From contig NZ_JAKJSQ010000047.1 in assembly GCF_050337105.1 (NCBI RefSeq), forward strand, positions 1-34,016: DNA of 34,016 nucleotides. The letters run 5' to 3'. Origin of the DNA: Aliivibrio_A kagoshimensis. GTDB taxonomy: Bacteria; Pseudomonadota; Gammaproteobacteria; Enterobacterales; Vibrionaceae. Below the pieces are notes generated by a model. It did not search any database. It was not told the origin of the DNA and was given only the letters and a program-made list of their open reading frames with translations. Below, piece by piece: positions 24,190-32,472 of the stretch; positions within the stretch are counted from its first letter, which is position 1; every line of letters starts with the position of its first letter. The position numbers were made by a program, and so were the translations under genes.

Positions 24190-25833
24190 ATGAATGTGTT
24201 TAACAATTTACTCAATAGGCTCAAGGTCTCTTCAAAACTAAGATTAACAATCATACTGGCCAGTTTGATTATTTTGTCTACTCAGATCATGTCAGCGGTT
24301 GATCTCAAAGAGAACATGATGGCTGAACGAAAAGCGATGGCGAAGAGTTTAGTCGAGTCTGCAGTGAGTATCATTGAGGCTAATGCCCGAACTGCATCCA
24401 ATTCTGAACTGTCTGAGCATGACGCGAAAACTATTGCGATGGAGCAGGTTAACGCGATGCGCTTTGGTGATAATGGCTACCTGTGGATCAATGACCTTAA
24501 TGGCATTATGTTGATGCACCCAATTAAATCGAATTTAAACGGCCAGAGCATGGTAAAAAGCTCAACGGCTACCATCTCAGACGCTTTTACTAAGTTTGTT
24601 AAGGTTGCTCGTAATCAAGGGTCGGGCTTTGTTGATTACTTTTGGCCTAAGCCAGGCTCTACTGAGCCAGAAAGCAAAGTCTCTTACGTTAAAAAAACCG
24701 CACATTGGAATTGGGTAGTCGGAACCGGAGTCTATTTTGCTGATATCGAATTAGCATTTGAAGAGATGCTACAGTCGATTTTACTTTGGACTGCTTTTTA
24801 TATTTTATTACTGGTTACTCTCTCTTCGATCATTGCCAATAATATAATTAAGCCACTAGGCAAATTAACCTCGACCATGAATAAGATTGCGATGGAAAAA
24901 GATCTCACCATCAATATGAATGTCAAAGGCAAAGATGAGTTAAGTTCAATGTCGCGAGCCTTTAACGACATGAATCAAGATATCCGAGAAGTGATCAGCA
25001 GTATTAACCATAATACCGATACGCTAGCCTCACAAGCGGAAGAGCTAGCAACGGTGACCAACCAGATTCAAGCAGGCATGGGGCAACAAAAAGAGGAGAC
25101 CACTAGTGTAGCGGCAAGTGTGACTCAACTTTCTGCCTCTGCTGAGGATGTGAATTTGCAGGTGAACACGGTTCTTGAAACCACCGAACATGTACGTCAA
25201 GAAGCGTTAAAAGGTTCCAGCAATGTGGATGAGAATATTGAGGTAATAGGCCGAGTTGGTGTCCATGTAAAATCGGCGGTAAATGTGGTTGAAAAGCTAC
25301 AAGTATCGTCAACGCAAATTGGTGACATTTTAGAAGTCATTAAGCAAATTGCAGAACAAACTAACCTTCTAGCACTGAATGCAGCCATTGAAGCGGCACG
25401 TGCTGGTGAGCAAGGCCGTGGATTTGCTGTGGTTGCTGATGAAGTGAGAACCTTAGCTCAGCGTACCCAAGAGTCTACTGGCAGTATTCAGCAGATCATT
25501 AATGAGTTGCAGCTTGGTGTGACAGAAGCGGTAGACGTCATGGGTGACTGTGAAAAAGAGACCGAGAAGGGAATAGAACAAGCGAATGCCTGTGGTCAAG
25601 CACTGCAAGGTATTCAAGTTGCCATTAATGAATTGACCAATGTTGGACAAATTATTAATGATTCGGTCGAGCAGCAGAGTAGTGCCATTAATGAAATAAG
25701 CAGTAATGTACAAACTATTTCAGATGTTGCGGATGAGACGGAGATGGGCGCTCAGCACACCTTCCAAGCGAGCCAAAACTTGTCTGAAATGGCACAACAG
25801 CTCAGCTCACATGTAAAAGCATTTAAGCTGTAA
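24190..25833 (+). CDS. Methyl-accepting chemotaxis protein with single-Cache sensor
   Basis: In this 547-residue chemoreceptor, TM1 is at about residues 16-36, followed by a periplasmic single-Cache domain (about 40-190; AMEQVNAMRFGDNGYLWIND, GIMLMHPIKSNLNGQSM, WNWVVGTGVYFADIE). TM2 is at about 195-217, then HAMP (about 215-270) and the cytoplasmic signalling hairpin. The hairpin tip begins near 389 with EQTNLLALNAAIEAARAGEQ, then GRGFAVVADEVR. Such Cache domains often bind small carboxylates or similar metabolites. No C-terminal CheR/CheB-tethering pentapeptide is seen (it ends HVKAFKL). The SD TTAGG is moderate. The gene stands alone, separated upstream by AT-rich DNA. Confidence 0.93.
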   Translation: MNVFNNLLNRLKVSSKLRLTIILASLIILSTQIMSAVDLKENMMAERKAMAKSLVESAVSIIEANARTASNSELSEHDAKTIAMEQVNAMRFGDNGYLWINDLNGIMLMHPIKSNLNGQSMVKSSTATISDAFTKFVKVARNQGSGFVDYFWPKPGSTEPESKVSYVKKTAHWNWVVGTGVYFADIELAFEEMLQSILLWTAFYILLLVTLSSIIANNIIKPLGKLTSTMNKIAMEKDLTINMNVKGKDELSSMSRAFNDMNQDIREVISSINHNTDTLASQAEELATVTNQIQAGMGQQKEETTSVAASVTQLSASAEDVNLQVNTVLETTEHVRQEALKGSSNVDENIEVIGRVGVHVKSAVNVVEKLQVSSTQIGDILEVIKQIAEQTNLLALNAAIEAARAGEQGRGFAVVADEVRTLAQRTQESTGSIQQIINELQLGVTEAVDVMGDCEKETEKGIEQANACGQALQGIQVAINELTNVGQIINDSVEQQSSAINEISSNVQTISDVADETEMGAQHTFQASQNLSEMAQQLSSHVKAFKL

Positions 25834-25849
25834 ACAGACGGAAAATAAA

Positions 25850-25879
25850 AAACGCTGATGATTAAGATCATCAGCGTTT
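25850..25879. terminator. Strong hairpin terminator between the chemoreceptor and carboxypeptidase genes
   Basis: AAACGCTGATGAT (25850-25862) pairs perfectly over 13 bp with ATCATCAGCGTTT (25867-25879) around a 4-nt loop. Read on the minus strand it is followed by a long T-rich tract, so it is best as the terminator of the carboxypeptidase gene. It may also stop chemoreceptor transcripts. Confidence 0.88.
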
Positions 25880-25898
25880 GTTTCGAACAAGGTAACGG

Positions 25899-27029
25899 TT
25901 AAATTTCGTCTTTAACTGCCCACACTGCCGCTAATACATCGTGGCCAAAAGTCACACTGCGCTCAGGTGACCAACCATACAGCTCATCCGCGTGACTAAT
26001 ATGATCTTTGAACGGCATTTCAACGGTATAGGCTAAGCAGTCGAAGTATTCTCCTGCCCAGTTTGCGCCTACTGTAGGAGTCGCTTTGCCTGGCTCATCT
26101 TTATCGTAGCCATGTTCATCTTGAAACTCAGGGGTAATGGTTAATAATGCCTGCTTGAATCGGTTCTCTAGGGACTCAATACGTTCATTGTAAGAGACAT
26201 TACCTTCACCTCCAGCGACAAAGTTGTAAGGGATCGCTTCGTCGCCATGTATATCGAGTAGCATATCCATGCCTGTTTGCATCATGCGTTCTCGAACTAA
26301 GAAGACCTCTGGGCTTTTTTCCATAGATGGCGTTAACCATTCTCTGTTTAAGTTAACCCCAATACCATTAGTACGCAGGTGACCACGGATGCTGCCATCT
26401 GGGTTCATGTTCGGAACCACATGCATAACCACACTGTCTAATAGTGCACGGCCTACCGTATCAGTATCGTCAAGAAGGCGCTGCAGCATACCTTCAATAA
26501 ACCACTCTGCCATGGTTTCACCAGGGTGTTGGCGTCCAATTATCCAGATGTTCTTTTTGCCTTCTGCAGGCTCACCGATGGTTAATATACTGATGTCATT
26601 ACCATCTAACGTCGTACCAAGTGTTTCTAATTCACACTGGTAGTGAGTTTGAGCAGTATGCAGTAGATCTTGGTGGCGATCGTAAGTGTATGGCGCGAAA
26701 TAGGCGAAATACATAGAGCGAAATTCTGGCTGAACGGTAAAGCTTAAGGTGTCACCATCAAAATCGGCCGGAATTCGGAACCACTCTTGGCGATCATAAG
26801 AGGCAACGACATCGTACCCATCCCAACCTTCAGGATAAGCAGATTTTGCCAGTCCGAGAAGTTTGAAGTTGTGCTGTAGATGAGGTTCACTCTCTAAACG
26901 AAAATGGAACCATTGGGAGATGTCAGTTTGATTATCAGCTGGAATAGTCAGTTGAATATCGTCAGGGCTAGCAGCAGTGACCACATGGATATTACCGCTT
27001 TCAAAATTGCTGGATATTTTCATTTTCAT
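25899..27029 (-). CDS. M14-family zinc carboxypeptidase (cytosolic carboxypeptidase-like)
   Basis: The product is 376 residues from ATG 27029. An N-terminal beta-sandwich (about 1-115; SQWFHFRLES, WDGYDVVASYDRQEW) precedes the M14 catalytic domain. Counting from the upstream ATG at 27035, zinc ligands are His170 and Glu173 (RQHPGETMAEWF) and His263 (LLDIHGDE). NLNRE at 228-232 gives the substrate-binding Asn-Arg, and Glu339 (AYTVEMPF) is the likely catalytic base. This is the plan of bacterial relatives of eukaryotic CCP/Nna1 deglutamylases. There is no signal peptide, so it is cytoplasmic. AGGA lies six bases before the 27029 ATG. Substrate unknown. Confidence 0.9.
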   Translation of the reverse strand: MKMKISSNFESGNIHVVTAASPDDIQLTIPADNQTDISQWFHFRLESEPHLQHNFKLLGLAKSAYPEGWDGYDVVASYDRQEWFRIPADFDGDTLSFTVQPEFRSMYFAYFAPYTYDRHQDLLHTAQTHYQCELETLGTTLDGNDISILTIGEPAEGKKNIWIIGRQHPGETMAEWFIEGMLQRLLDDTDTVGRALLDSVVMHVVPNMNPDGSIRGHLRTNGIGVNLNREWLTPSMEKSPEVFLVRERMMQTGMDMLLDIHGDEAIPYNFVAGGEGNVSYNERIESLENRFKQALLTITPEFQDEHGYDKDEPGKATPTVGANWAGEYFDCLAYTVEMPFKDHISHADELYGWSPERSVTFGHDVLAAVWAVKDEI

Positions 27030-27090
27030 CGTCATTCCTGATTGAGGTGGCGGTCAGATTATCACATTTATTATCAGGCACTAAGCGTTG

Positions 27091-27157
27091 CAACACTTCT
27101 AAGTAAATCAATAATTGAAATAGTGTTGTATATCTAATTTTATCGGCATAAAGTGTT
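27091..27157. promoter_or_regulatory. Three phased CAACACT/AGTGTTG half-sites, candidate regulator sites
   Basis: CAACACT at 27091-27097 is the exact inverse of AGTGTTG at 27122-27128, and AAGTGTT recurs at 27151-27157. Spacing is about 30-31 bp each time, three helical turns. They lie between the carboxypeptidase gene and the LysR gene, where a LysR tetramer would be expected to bind. Confidence 0.45.
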
Positions 27158-27187
27158 AGGTATTACTGAATGGAATGAGGTGAAAAT

Positions 27188-28090
27188 ATGCTCAAAGGGA
27201 GTGAACTTCCGTCGATCAAAGCGTTAAGAACCTTTATTGCGGTCGCTAATAATTTAAGCTTTTCAAAAGCGGCAGAAGAGCTATGTGTCACCCAAGGCGC
27301 GGTCAGTAAACAGATTAGCCAGTTAGAGCAGCAACTTGGTCAGCCCCTATTTGAAAGGCAGATTAATGGCATTCAACTGACGACAACGGGTCAAAGTTAT
27401 CTACCCAAAATATCAGAGGCATTAGAGAGCGTGCAAAATGCCACCGCCAGTTTGCGTCAACTTGATCATGTGGAAGAGGTATTAAATGTCAATGTGACTC
27501 CCTCATTTGCCAGTTTATGGTTGATAAAAAGGTTGGAGAGTTTTACTCAAATCCACCCAAACATTCGAGTCAGCATTAAAACGCATACTGGCACCGTTCG
27601 GGCGACGCCGGGAGAAAATGACATTATTATTAGTTGCTTACCTCTGGCAAAACACTATGAAAATGCGAAGCTCTTGTGTCAGGAGAGGTTAAAATTAGTG
27701 GGCTCACCCTCGTTGATATCACGCAAACCCATCAAGCAGATAGACGACTTTAAACATCACCTTTTTCTATCCCAAGTAACACGTCCTCACCTGTGGGAGC
27801 AGTTTAAGAGTAATCAGCAACTCGCTAATCCGATGGAGTATTACGGGGTAGGGTTTGAACATTTTTATATGTCGCTAGAAGCGGTAAACCACCAATATGG
27901 TTTGGCACTGTTACCGGATTTTATGGTTGACCCATTAATCGATCAACAGCGGTTAGTTAACCCGATGAACAGTGATTTGATCAGTAATTATGGTTATTAC
28001 GTGATCATTCCAAGTTACAAACTGAACTCAAGAAAAGTGTATGAATTCAATCGGTGGCTAACCGCACAATTTACTGATCTAGCTGGTTAG
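27188..28090 (+). CDS. LysR-family transcriptional regulator (GcvA-like)
   Basis: The 300-residue regulator has an N-terminal winged HTH (about 8-66: LPSIKALRTFIAVANNLSFS, KAAEELCVTQGAVSKQISQL, EQQLGQPLFER). An effector-binding domain follows (about 92-295: LNVNVTPSFASLWLIKRLES), which resembles the GcvA/AmpR branch. GAGGTG gives a strong SD at ATG 27188. It is divergent from the M14 carboxypeptidase and converges on, and overlaps by 12 bp, the BKACE gene. Either neighbour, or both, could be a target. Confidence 0.9.
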   Translation: MLKGSELPSIKALRTFIAVANNLSFSKAAEELCVTQGAVSKQISQLEQQLGQPLFERQINGIQLTTTGQSYLPKISEALESVQNATASLRQLDHVEEVLNVNVTPSFASLWLIKRLESFTQIHPNIRVSIKTHTGTVRATPGENDIIISCLPLAKHYENAKLLCQERLKLVGSPSLISRKPIKQIDDFKHHLFLSQVTRPHLWEQFKSNQQLANPMEYYGVGFEHFYMSLEAVNHQYGLALLPDFMVDPLIDQQRLVNPMNSDLISNYGYYVIIPSYKLNSRKVYEFNRWLTAQFTDLAG

Positions 28091-28927
28091 ACTCTCTCTA
28101 AAATCGCGAGCATTCGTAATGCCGATATTGAGCTCTTTGGCGGTGCTGATAAGCTGCGTAACTTGCGCGGCATTGTTTTTTGCCATTGTGCCATGCAGGT
28201 TTAGGTGATTGTTCTCAAAACCTACTCGTACATCTCCCCCCATTAGCATGGCAGAGGTTAAGCAGCGGTGTTCATGTTGCCCAAATGCGCAAACAGCCCA
28301 TCGGTGCGGATTTTGCAACAGGTGAGGCTGCAAGAATGGGGCGAGATCCTGTGGTGTTGAGACTTGATCTTTACTGTAGCGCCCGAGTACCAACAAGATG
28401 TGATGGTTGTTGTCGGGTAATACCCCCTGTTGTAACAGCGAAAAGTAGCGCTGCAAATCATCGAAACTGTAAAGAATGTATTGAGCAATAATCTGCTTCT
28501 CTGCCACCCAATGAAAAAACTCGGTGGCAATATTTACGCTCTGTTCATTGGGAATCAATTCACTGAGCGCAAAGGAAGCGGCTTCTGGCTGAGCCTCTTT
28601 GATTAACGCCATCTGTTGCTCTGGCTGATAGATGCCAACGGCCTCAGTGGTCAACTGAATGACAATGCTATCGCCAACCTGCTCTTTGAGTGATTGGTAT
28701 AAAGTGATGTTGTCATCAATCTCTAGGGAGTGTTGCCCCTGTTTATTACGAGCGTGTAAGTGCACCATAGCGGCACCTGCGTCACGACAAGCGATCACCT
28801 CGGCAATGATCTCTTGATTGGTGATAGGTAGTGCAGGGTGGTCATCGTAACTTTTTCGCGCTCCATTGGGTGCAACGATAATGGCGGTTTGCTGTTTCTT
28901 ACTATCACTGTTCATTGTTAAGTCCAT
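28079..28927 (-). CDS. Beta-keto acid cleavage enzyme (BKACE, formerly DUF849)
   Basis: The 282-residue TIM-barrel enzyme has the N-terminal AIIVAPNGARKSYDDHPALP and the zinc-binding His-x-His in MVHLHARNKQG, plus the ACRDAGA and GGDVRVGFENNHL stretches typical of Kce/BKACE. The family condenses a beta-keto acid with acetyl-CoA, giving acetoacetate and a new CoA ester; 3-keto-5-aminohexanoate is the founding substrate. The specific substrate here is not known. ATG 28927 overlaps the last codons of the upstream aminotransferase by 10 bp, so translation is coupled; a second ATG at 28915 lacks an SD. It converges with the LysR gene. Confidence 0.9.
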   Translation of the reverse strand: MDLTMNSDSKKQQTAIIVAPNGARKSYDDHPALPITNQEIIAEVIACRDAGAAMVHLHARNKQGQHSLEIDDNITLYQSLKEQVGDSIVIQLTTEAVGIYQPEQQMALIKEAQPEAASFALSELIPNEQSVNIATEFFHWVAEKQIIAQYILYSFDDLQRYFSLLQQGVLPDNNHHILLVLGRYSKDQVSTPQDLAPFLQPHLLQNPHRWAVCAFGQHEHRCLTSAMLMGGDVRVGFENNHLNLHGTMAKNNAAQVTQLISTAKELNIGITNARDFRESLTS

Positions 28928-30249
28928 TGTGAAGAGGCTTCTACGATTGCGGATTTCAGCTTACTAACCAGCTCATCAAGTTGCGGTTCAGTGATAATAA
29001 AGGGGGGAGCAAGTAGAATGTGATGCCCCTCTTTACCATTTATTGTGCCGCCCATTGGGTAGCACATTAGCCCGTGCTCCATCGCTATACTACGAATGAA
29101 TTTGTTCGCTTGTATCTGGCTTGGAAGGGGGGCTTTGCTGGTTTTATCTTGCACTAATTCAATGCCGATAAACAGACCTCTACCGCGAATGTCACCAATG
29201 TAAGGAAGGGGCATCAGCGCAGCCGTTAGTTTTTCGTGTAGCTGTTTGCCTCGTTGGGTCACTTGCTCAAGTAACCGCTCTTCAATGATAGTATCGATAG
29301 TAGCCAGTGCTGCAGCGCACGCAACGGGGTGAGCCATAAAGGTGTGACCATGTTGAAAGAAACCGCTGCCATTGGCGATGGCATTATAGGTTCTGTCATT
29401 GGCGATTGCGGCACCGATCGGTTGATATCCTGCTGCTAACCCTTTGGCGACGGTGACGATATCAGGAACAATACCTTCTTGCTCAAAGGCGAAAAACGAA
29501 CCGCATCTGCCAAGACCACACATCACTTCATCGAGGATTAATAACACATCATATTGGTCGCAAATCTCACGAATACGTTTGAAGTAACCCGCAGTAGGAG
29601 GCACTGCGCCTGTGGTTGCCCCTACGATAGGCTCTGCAATGAAGGCCATGACATTATTGGCACCAAGCTCTAAAATCTTATCTTCAAGTTCATTGGCAAC
29701 TCGCAGGCTATACTGCTGCTCTGACTCTGTCTCACGTTGGTCACGATAAGCATAACAAGGTGAAATATGATGGGCGCGAGATAAAAGGGGTTCAAATGGT
29801 TGCCTACGCCATTCGTTTCCACCCACTGACAGTGCGCCTAAGGTATTGCCGTGATAACTCTGACGACGAGCAATGAACTGGTCTTTATGTCCCTGACCGA
29901 GCTCAACAAAATATTGTCTTGCCATTTTTAATGCAGACTCAACTGCCTCTGAGCCACCACTCACAAAGTAGGCATGGTTTAACGAAGCTGGCGCGAGATC
30001 GGTCAAGCGCTTGGCTAACTGTTCTGCGCTGTTGTTGGTAAAAAAGCCAGTGTGAGCATAAGGAATATCATTAAGCTGTTTAATGATCGCGTCTTTAACT
30101 GCAGGGTGATTATGCCCCAGGTTAGAGACTGCCGCCCCCCCACAACCATCGAGATAGTGCTTACCATTGGTATCGGTAAGGTAGATACCATCACCACTGG
30201 CGACAGTTGGGAGTGCAGAGTGGCAGTGTCGATGAAATACGTGAGTCAT
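28918..30249 (-). CDS. Class III PLP-dependent aminotransferase
   Basis: The 443-residue fold-type I transaminase has the following signatures: YLDGCGGAAVSNLGHNHPAV, FVSGGSEAVESALKMARQY, SYHGNTLGALSVGGNEWRR, LILDEVMCGLGRCGSFFAFE with the PLP-binding Asp, and the Schiff-base lysine Lys269 in VTVAKGLAAGYQPIGA. FQHGHTFMAHPVACAAALA also fits the omega-amino-acid/aspartate aminotransferase-III group. It transfers an amino group from an unidentified amine or amino acid. It is the first gene of a two-gene operon with the BKACE. I infer that it makes the keto acid that the BKACE then cleaves. Confidence 0.92.
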   Translation of the reverse strand: MTHVFHRHCHSALPTVASGDGIYLTDTNGKHYLDGCGGAAVSNLGHNHPAVKDAIIKQLNDIPYAHTGFFTNNSAEQLAKRLTDLAPASLNHAYFVSGGSEAVESALKMARQYFVELGQGHKDQFIARRQSYHGNTLGALSVGGNEWRRQPFEPLLSRAHHISPCYAYRDQRETESEQQYSLRVANELEDKILELGANNVMAFIAEPIVGATTGAVPPTAGYFKRIREICDQYDVLLILDEVMCGLGRCGSFFAFEQEGIVPDIVTVAKGLAAGYQPIGAAIANDRTYNAIANGSGFFQHGHTFMAHPVACAAALATIDTIIEERLLEQVTQRGKQLHEKLTAALMPLPYIGDIRGRGLFIGIELVQDKTSKAPLPSQIQANKFIRSIAMEHGLMCYPMGGTINGKEGHHILLAPPFIITEPQLDELVSKLKSAIVEASSQWT

Positions 30250-30490
30250 GATGCATCTTCTTTACTATGAATGAGAGTAATTAAGCTCATCATTCAGTGA
30301 AGCTGTTCATTTTTCAAACGAATAAAAATCTAGGGGTATGAGTAAAAGGAATGAGTCAACCATGGGTTTTTATAAGCATCACTTATAAGCGCAATAAGTA
30401 TTGCCGCTTAGCCGAAGGGAAACTCCTCAATTATATTCACCTTATTGATAATATCCAGGGAGGGGTTAACGTTTTAATAATGAGTATACT

Positions 30491-31006
30491 ATGATGAAAA
30501 AAACAGCGATTGCACTACTACTGTTCTCATCTACACCTTCCATTGCGAATACACTACATATATCCCCTGAAATGAAATTTGGTCCTTATGTGGGCGCGGG
30601 TATTTCTGGAGGTGGCTTACAGTTAGGTGTCGCGGATACTTTAGGTTTTGATGCGATTTATCTCTCATACAGTCATACCTCTGCTGAGTTTTTATATTTC
30701 GACAAAGATCGCTTAAAGACCTATCGATTAGGGGCTCAATACCAACTCGTCAATACACCAAGAATGTCTCTGCAATTAGAGGGGGGATGGGTAGAATATG
30801 AAGGAAGTAAGAAAGAGTTTATGGGGAGTAATATCCGGCATAAAAGCGGTACAGGAGCGAGTGCTTCTGCGGCTTGGGTAGTCGGTGTTACCGAAAATAT
30901 TGGATTTAGAGCAGGGGCTGATTTTAACTATATTGATAACAGTAATACTTTTTTATCTAATTCGCTCTCTGTCACTTTCTCAACAGGGGTGGTATTCACG
31001 TTTTAA
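30491..31006 (+). CDS. Small outer-membrane beta-barrel protein
   Basis: The 171-residue precursor has a signal peptide (MMKKTAIALLLFSSTPSIA, cleavage before NTLHIS). It then shows Gly/aromatic beta strands (GPYVGAGISGGGLQLGVA, AIYLSYSHTSAEFLYF, SLQLEGGWVEYEG, NIGFRAGADFNYID) and a terminal Phe (GVVFTF), the outer-membrane sorting signal. It is probably an eight-stranded barrel; function unknown. The immediate SD is poor. A GGGAGGGG run lies 25 bases upstream, and a four-codon reading frame ATG AGT ATA CTA TGA (30480-30494) overlaps the start, which may couple initiation. Confidence 0.78.
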   Translation: MMKKTAIALLLFSSTPSIANTLHISPEMKFGPYVGAGISGGGLQLGVADTLGFDAIYLSYSHTSAEFLYFDKDRLKTYRLGAQYQLVNTPRMSLQLEGGWVEYEGSKKEFMGSNIRHKSGTGASASAAWVVGVTENIGFRAGADFNYIDNSNTFLSNSLSVTFSTGVVFTF

Positions 31007-31025
31007 TTGTGTCGTAGAGTGAGTG

Positions 31026-31053
31026 AAAAAAAACCTCACATGCATGAGGCTTT
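31026..31053 (-). terminator. Terminator of the DUF2999-like gene
   Basis: Read on the minus strand, CCTCA-N6-TGAGG forms the stem and is followed by an unbroken run of eight T's. On the plus strand the tract is weak, although it could also reduce read-through from the barrel gene. Confidence 0.75.
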
Positions 31054-31078
31054 GTTGTATTACTATCTGGCCAGATGA

Positions 31079-31336
31079 TTACTGATTCTCTTGCAGTTTT
31101 GCTTTTGCCGCTTCAACTTTAGAGAAATCTAACCCTAGCTCTTCAACCGCTTGTTTGATCAAATCGGGGTTACTCATTACCATCATCATCATAGGTTGAA
31201 GCTTCTCTTGGGGAATGCCTAAACCTTGAATGATCGCCATTGCTGCCAACGGGTTTTGCGTTAATGCTTGGAATACTTCAGCGACTTTTTCATCGGTCAC
31301 ATTATGATCTTTCAGGGTTTGAATAATTGGGTTCAT
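31079..31336 (-). CDS. DUF2999-like small protein
   Basis: The 85-residue, mostly helical acidic protein starts MNPIIQTLKDHNVTDEKVAE. It includes NPLAAMAIIQGLGIPQEKLQ and ends EELGLDFSKVEAAKAKLQ. This matches my memory of DUF2999, a Vibrio/Shewanella family without assigned function. It has an unusual run MMMMVM near residue 50. No signal peptide or TM segment is evident. AAGAGAAA serves as the SD, and the gene has its own terminator. Confidence 0.75.
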   Translation of the reverse strand: MNPIIQTLKDHNVTDEKVAEVFQALTQNPLAAMAIIQGLGIPQEKLQPMMMMVMSNPDLIKQAVEELGLDFSKVEAAKAKLQENQ

Positions 31337-31409
31337 TGCCGTTTCTCTTTAATAATAATGCGCCACAATTTACCTTATTCTTACCCTGATTGCGATATTA
31401 TCCTCAGAG

Positions 31410-32066
31410 TTATAGTACTTGTATCACCTGCTCAGCACTCAATCGAGATTTTGGCAGCGGTTGATTGTAGTCTTGCTCTTTGTCGTGATAACCAATCGCT
31501 AGTGCTACATCACACACATAACCATCCAATTCAGTGGCAAACTCGTCACTGATCATCTCACTGTCGACGCCTTCCATCGTTGTTGAATCAATACCAAGAC
31601 GAGCGAGTGTATGCAGGGTATTCCCTAAGGCAATGTAAGTTTGAGCTTTTGTCCACGCCGCATTATTTCCTTCGCTGTCAGTATTTAAATCAACAAAGGC
31701 GTAGGCCCCAAACGCTTGTTCGCGTTGAGCTTCAGTGGTGCGTTGATTGACAATATCTTGGTTGATCACTTGTTCATAGTTTTCTCGCTTATAGTGCGGG
31801 TTATGAGCAAATAAAATGATATGTGATGCCGTTTTTGCGTGCGGTTGGTTAAATTGAAATTTATTGGCAAAGGTATTATGCATGCGCTGTTTTGCCTCAT
31901 CACTTTCAATCACAATGAACTTCCAAGGCTGGGAGTTGATGGATGAGGCTGACAAACGCATCGCTTCAGTGATCACGTTCAGATTTTGCTGGGAAACGCG
32001 TCGGTTTGAATCGTATTTTTTTGTGGTATAGCGTGTTTGTAAATCGGTCAATATTGGGTGAGTCAT
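31410..32066 (-). CDS. nfsB: NfsB-family FMN nitroreductase
   Basis: The 218-residue flavoprotein of the oxygen-insensitive NAD(P)H nitroreductase family has TKKYDSNRRVSQQ at the N-terminus (FMN phosphate binding) and LSASSINSQPWKFIVIES, the conserved SxxNxQPW motif. It also has YIALGNTLHTLARLGIDSTT, MEGVDSEM and the end LPKSRLS, as in E. coli NfsB. It reduces nitroaromatics and quinones; the natural substrate is open. A good AGGAACG SD precedes the start. It lies 11 bp downstream of the ABM gene, so the two form an operon divergent from a LysR gene. Confidence 0.9.
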   Translation of the reverse strand: MTHPILTDLQTRYTTKKYDSNRRVSQQNLNVITEAMRLSASSINSQPWKFIVIESDEAKQRMHNTFANKFQFNQPHAKTASHIILFAHNPHYKRENYEQVINQDIVNQRTTEAQREQAFGAYAFVDLNTDSEGNNAAWTKAQTYIALGNTLHTLARLGIDSTTMEGVDSEMISDEFATELDGYVCDVALAIGYHDKEQDYNQPLPKSRLSAEQVIQVL

Positions 32067-32077
32067 GGTCGTTCCTA

Positions 32078-32368
32078 TTAAGCTATTTGGGTCATTTCAT
32101 TCAACACAAATGATTCGACTGAACCTTGAGTCGCTGCTGAGTAGTTAGCAATATGTTGGCTCGCTAAATGAGCCTGTAACCGTTCATGTGACAGCCAGTT
32201 TTCGTAAAAAACAAAGTGCGCAGGGTTGTTATTATCTTGGTGCAAATCATATTGCAGGCAACCTGGTTCGGCGCGGGTTAAATCAATCAGTTTAAGTAGC
32301 TCGGATTTTACTAATTCAATGCTATCTGGCTTTGCAACGATGCTAGCCACAATGGTCAACGTACTCAT
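32078..32368 (-). CDS. ABM-domain protein, putative quinol monooxygenase (YgiN-like)
   Basis: This 96-residue dimeric alpha-beta barrel (ABM) protein starts STLTIVASIVAKPDSIELVK. It has the family features LTRAEPGCLQYDLHQDNNNP and FVFYENWLSHERLQAHLASQ. Relatives include the quinol monooxygenase YgiN and AI-2-modifying LsrG. It is co-transcribed with the nitroreductase 11 bp downstream. Together they suggest turnover of quinones or similar compounds, an inference from context. AGGA lies nine bases before ATG 32368. Confidence 0.87.
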   Translation of the reverse strand: MSTLTIVASIVAKPDSIELVKSELLKLIDLTRAEPGCLQYDLHQDNNNPAHFVFYENWLSHERLQAHLASQHIANYSAATQGSVESFVLNEMTQIA

Positions 32369-32472
32369 AGGGAGTGTCCTGTCACTGTTTGTCTGGTTGG
32401 CATAATAACGATTGGTTTACTTCTCCGAAAGAGGGTAGTATTTGAAACATTATCAAATGATTTTTGAGAATT

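Noticed and set aside
23967..24254. Minus-strand ORF of 95 codons rich in Ile, Leu and Asn
   Set aside because: It arises from AT-rich intergenic DNA and overlaps the chemoreceptor start. The composition reflects base bias, and no SD or motif is seen.
28180..28491. Plus-strand ORF of 103 codons opposite the BKACE gene
   Set aside because: It is opposite a clear BKACE coding sequence and is Cys/Arg-rich without domain character, typical of an antisense shadow.
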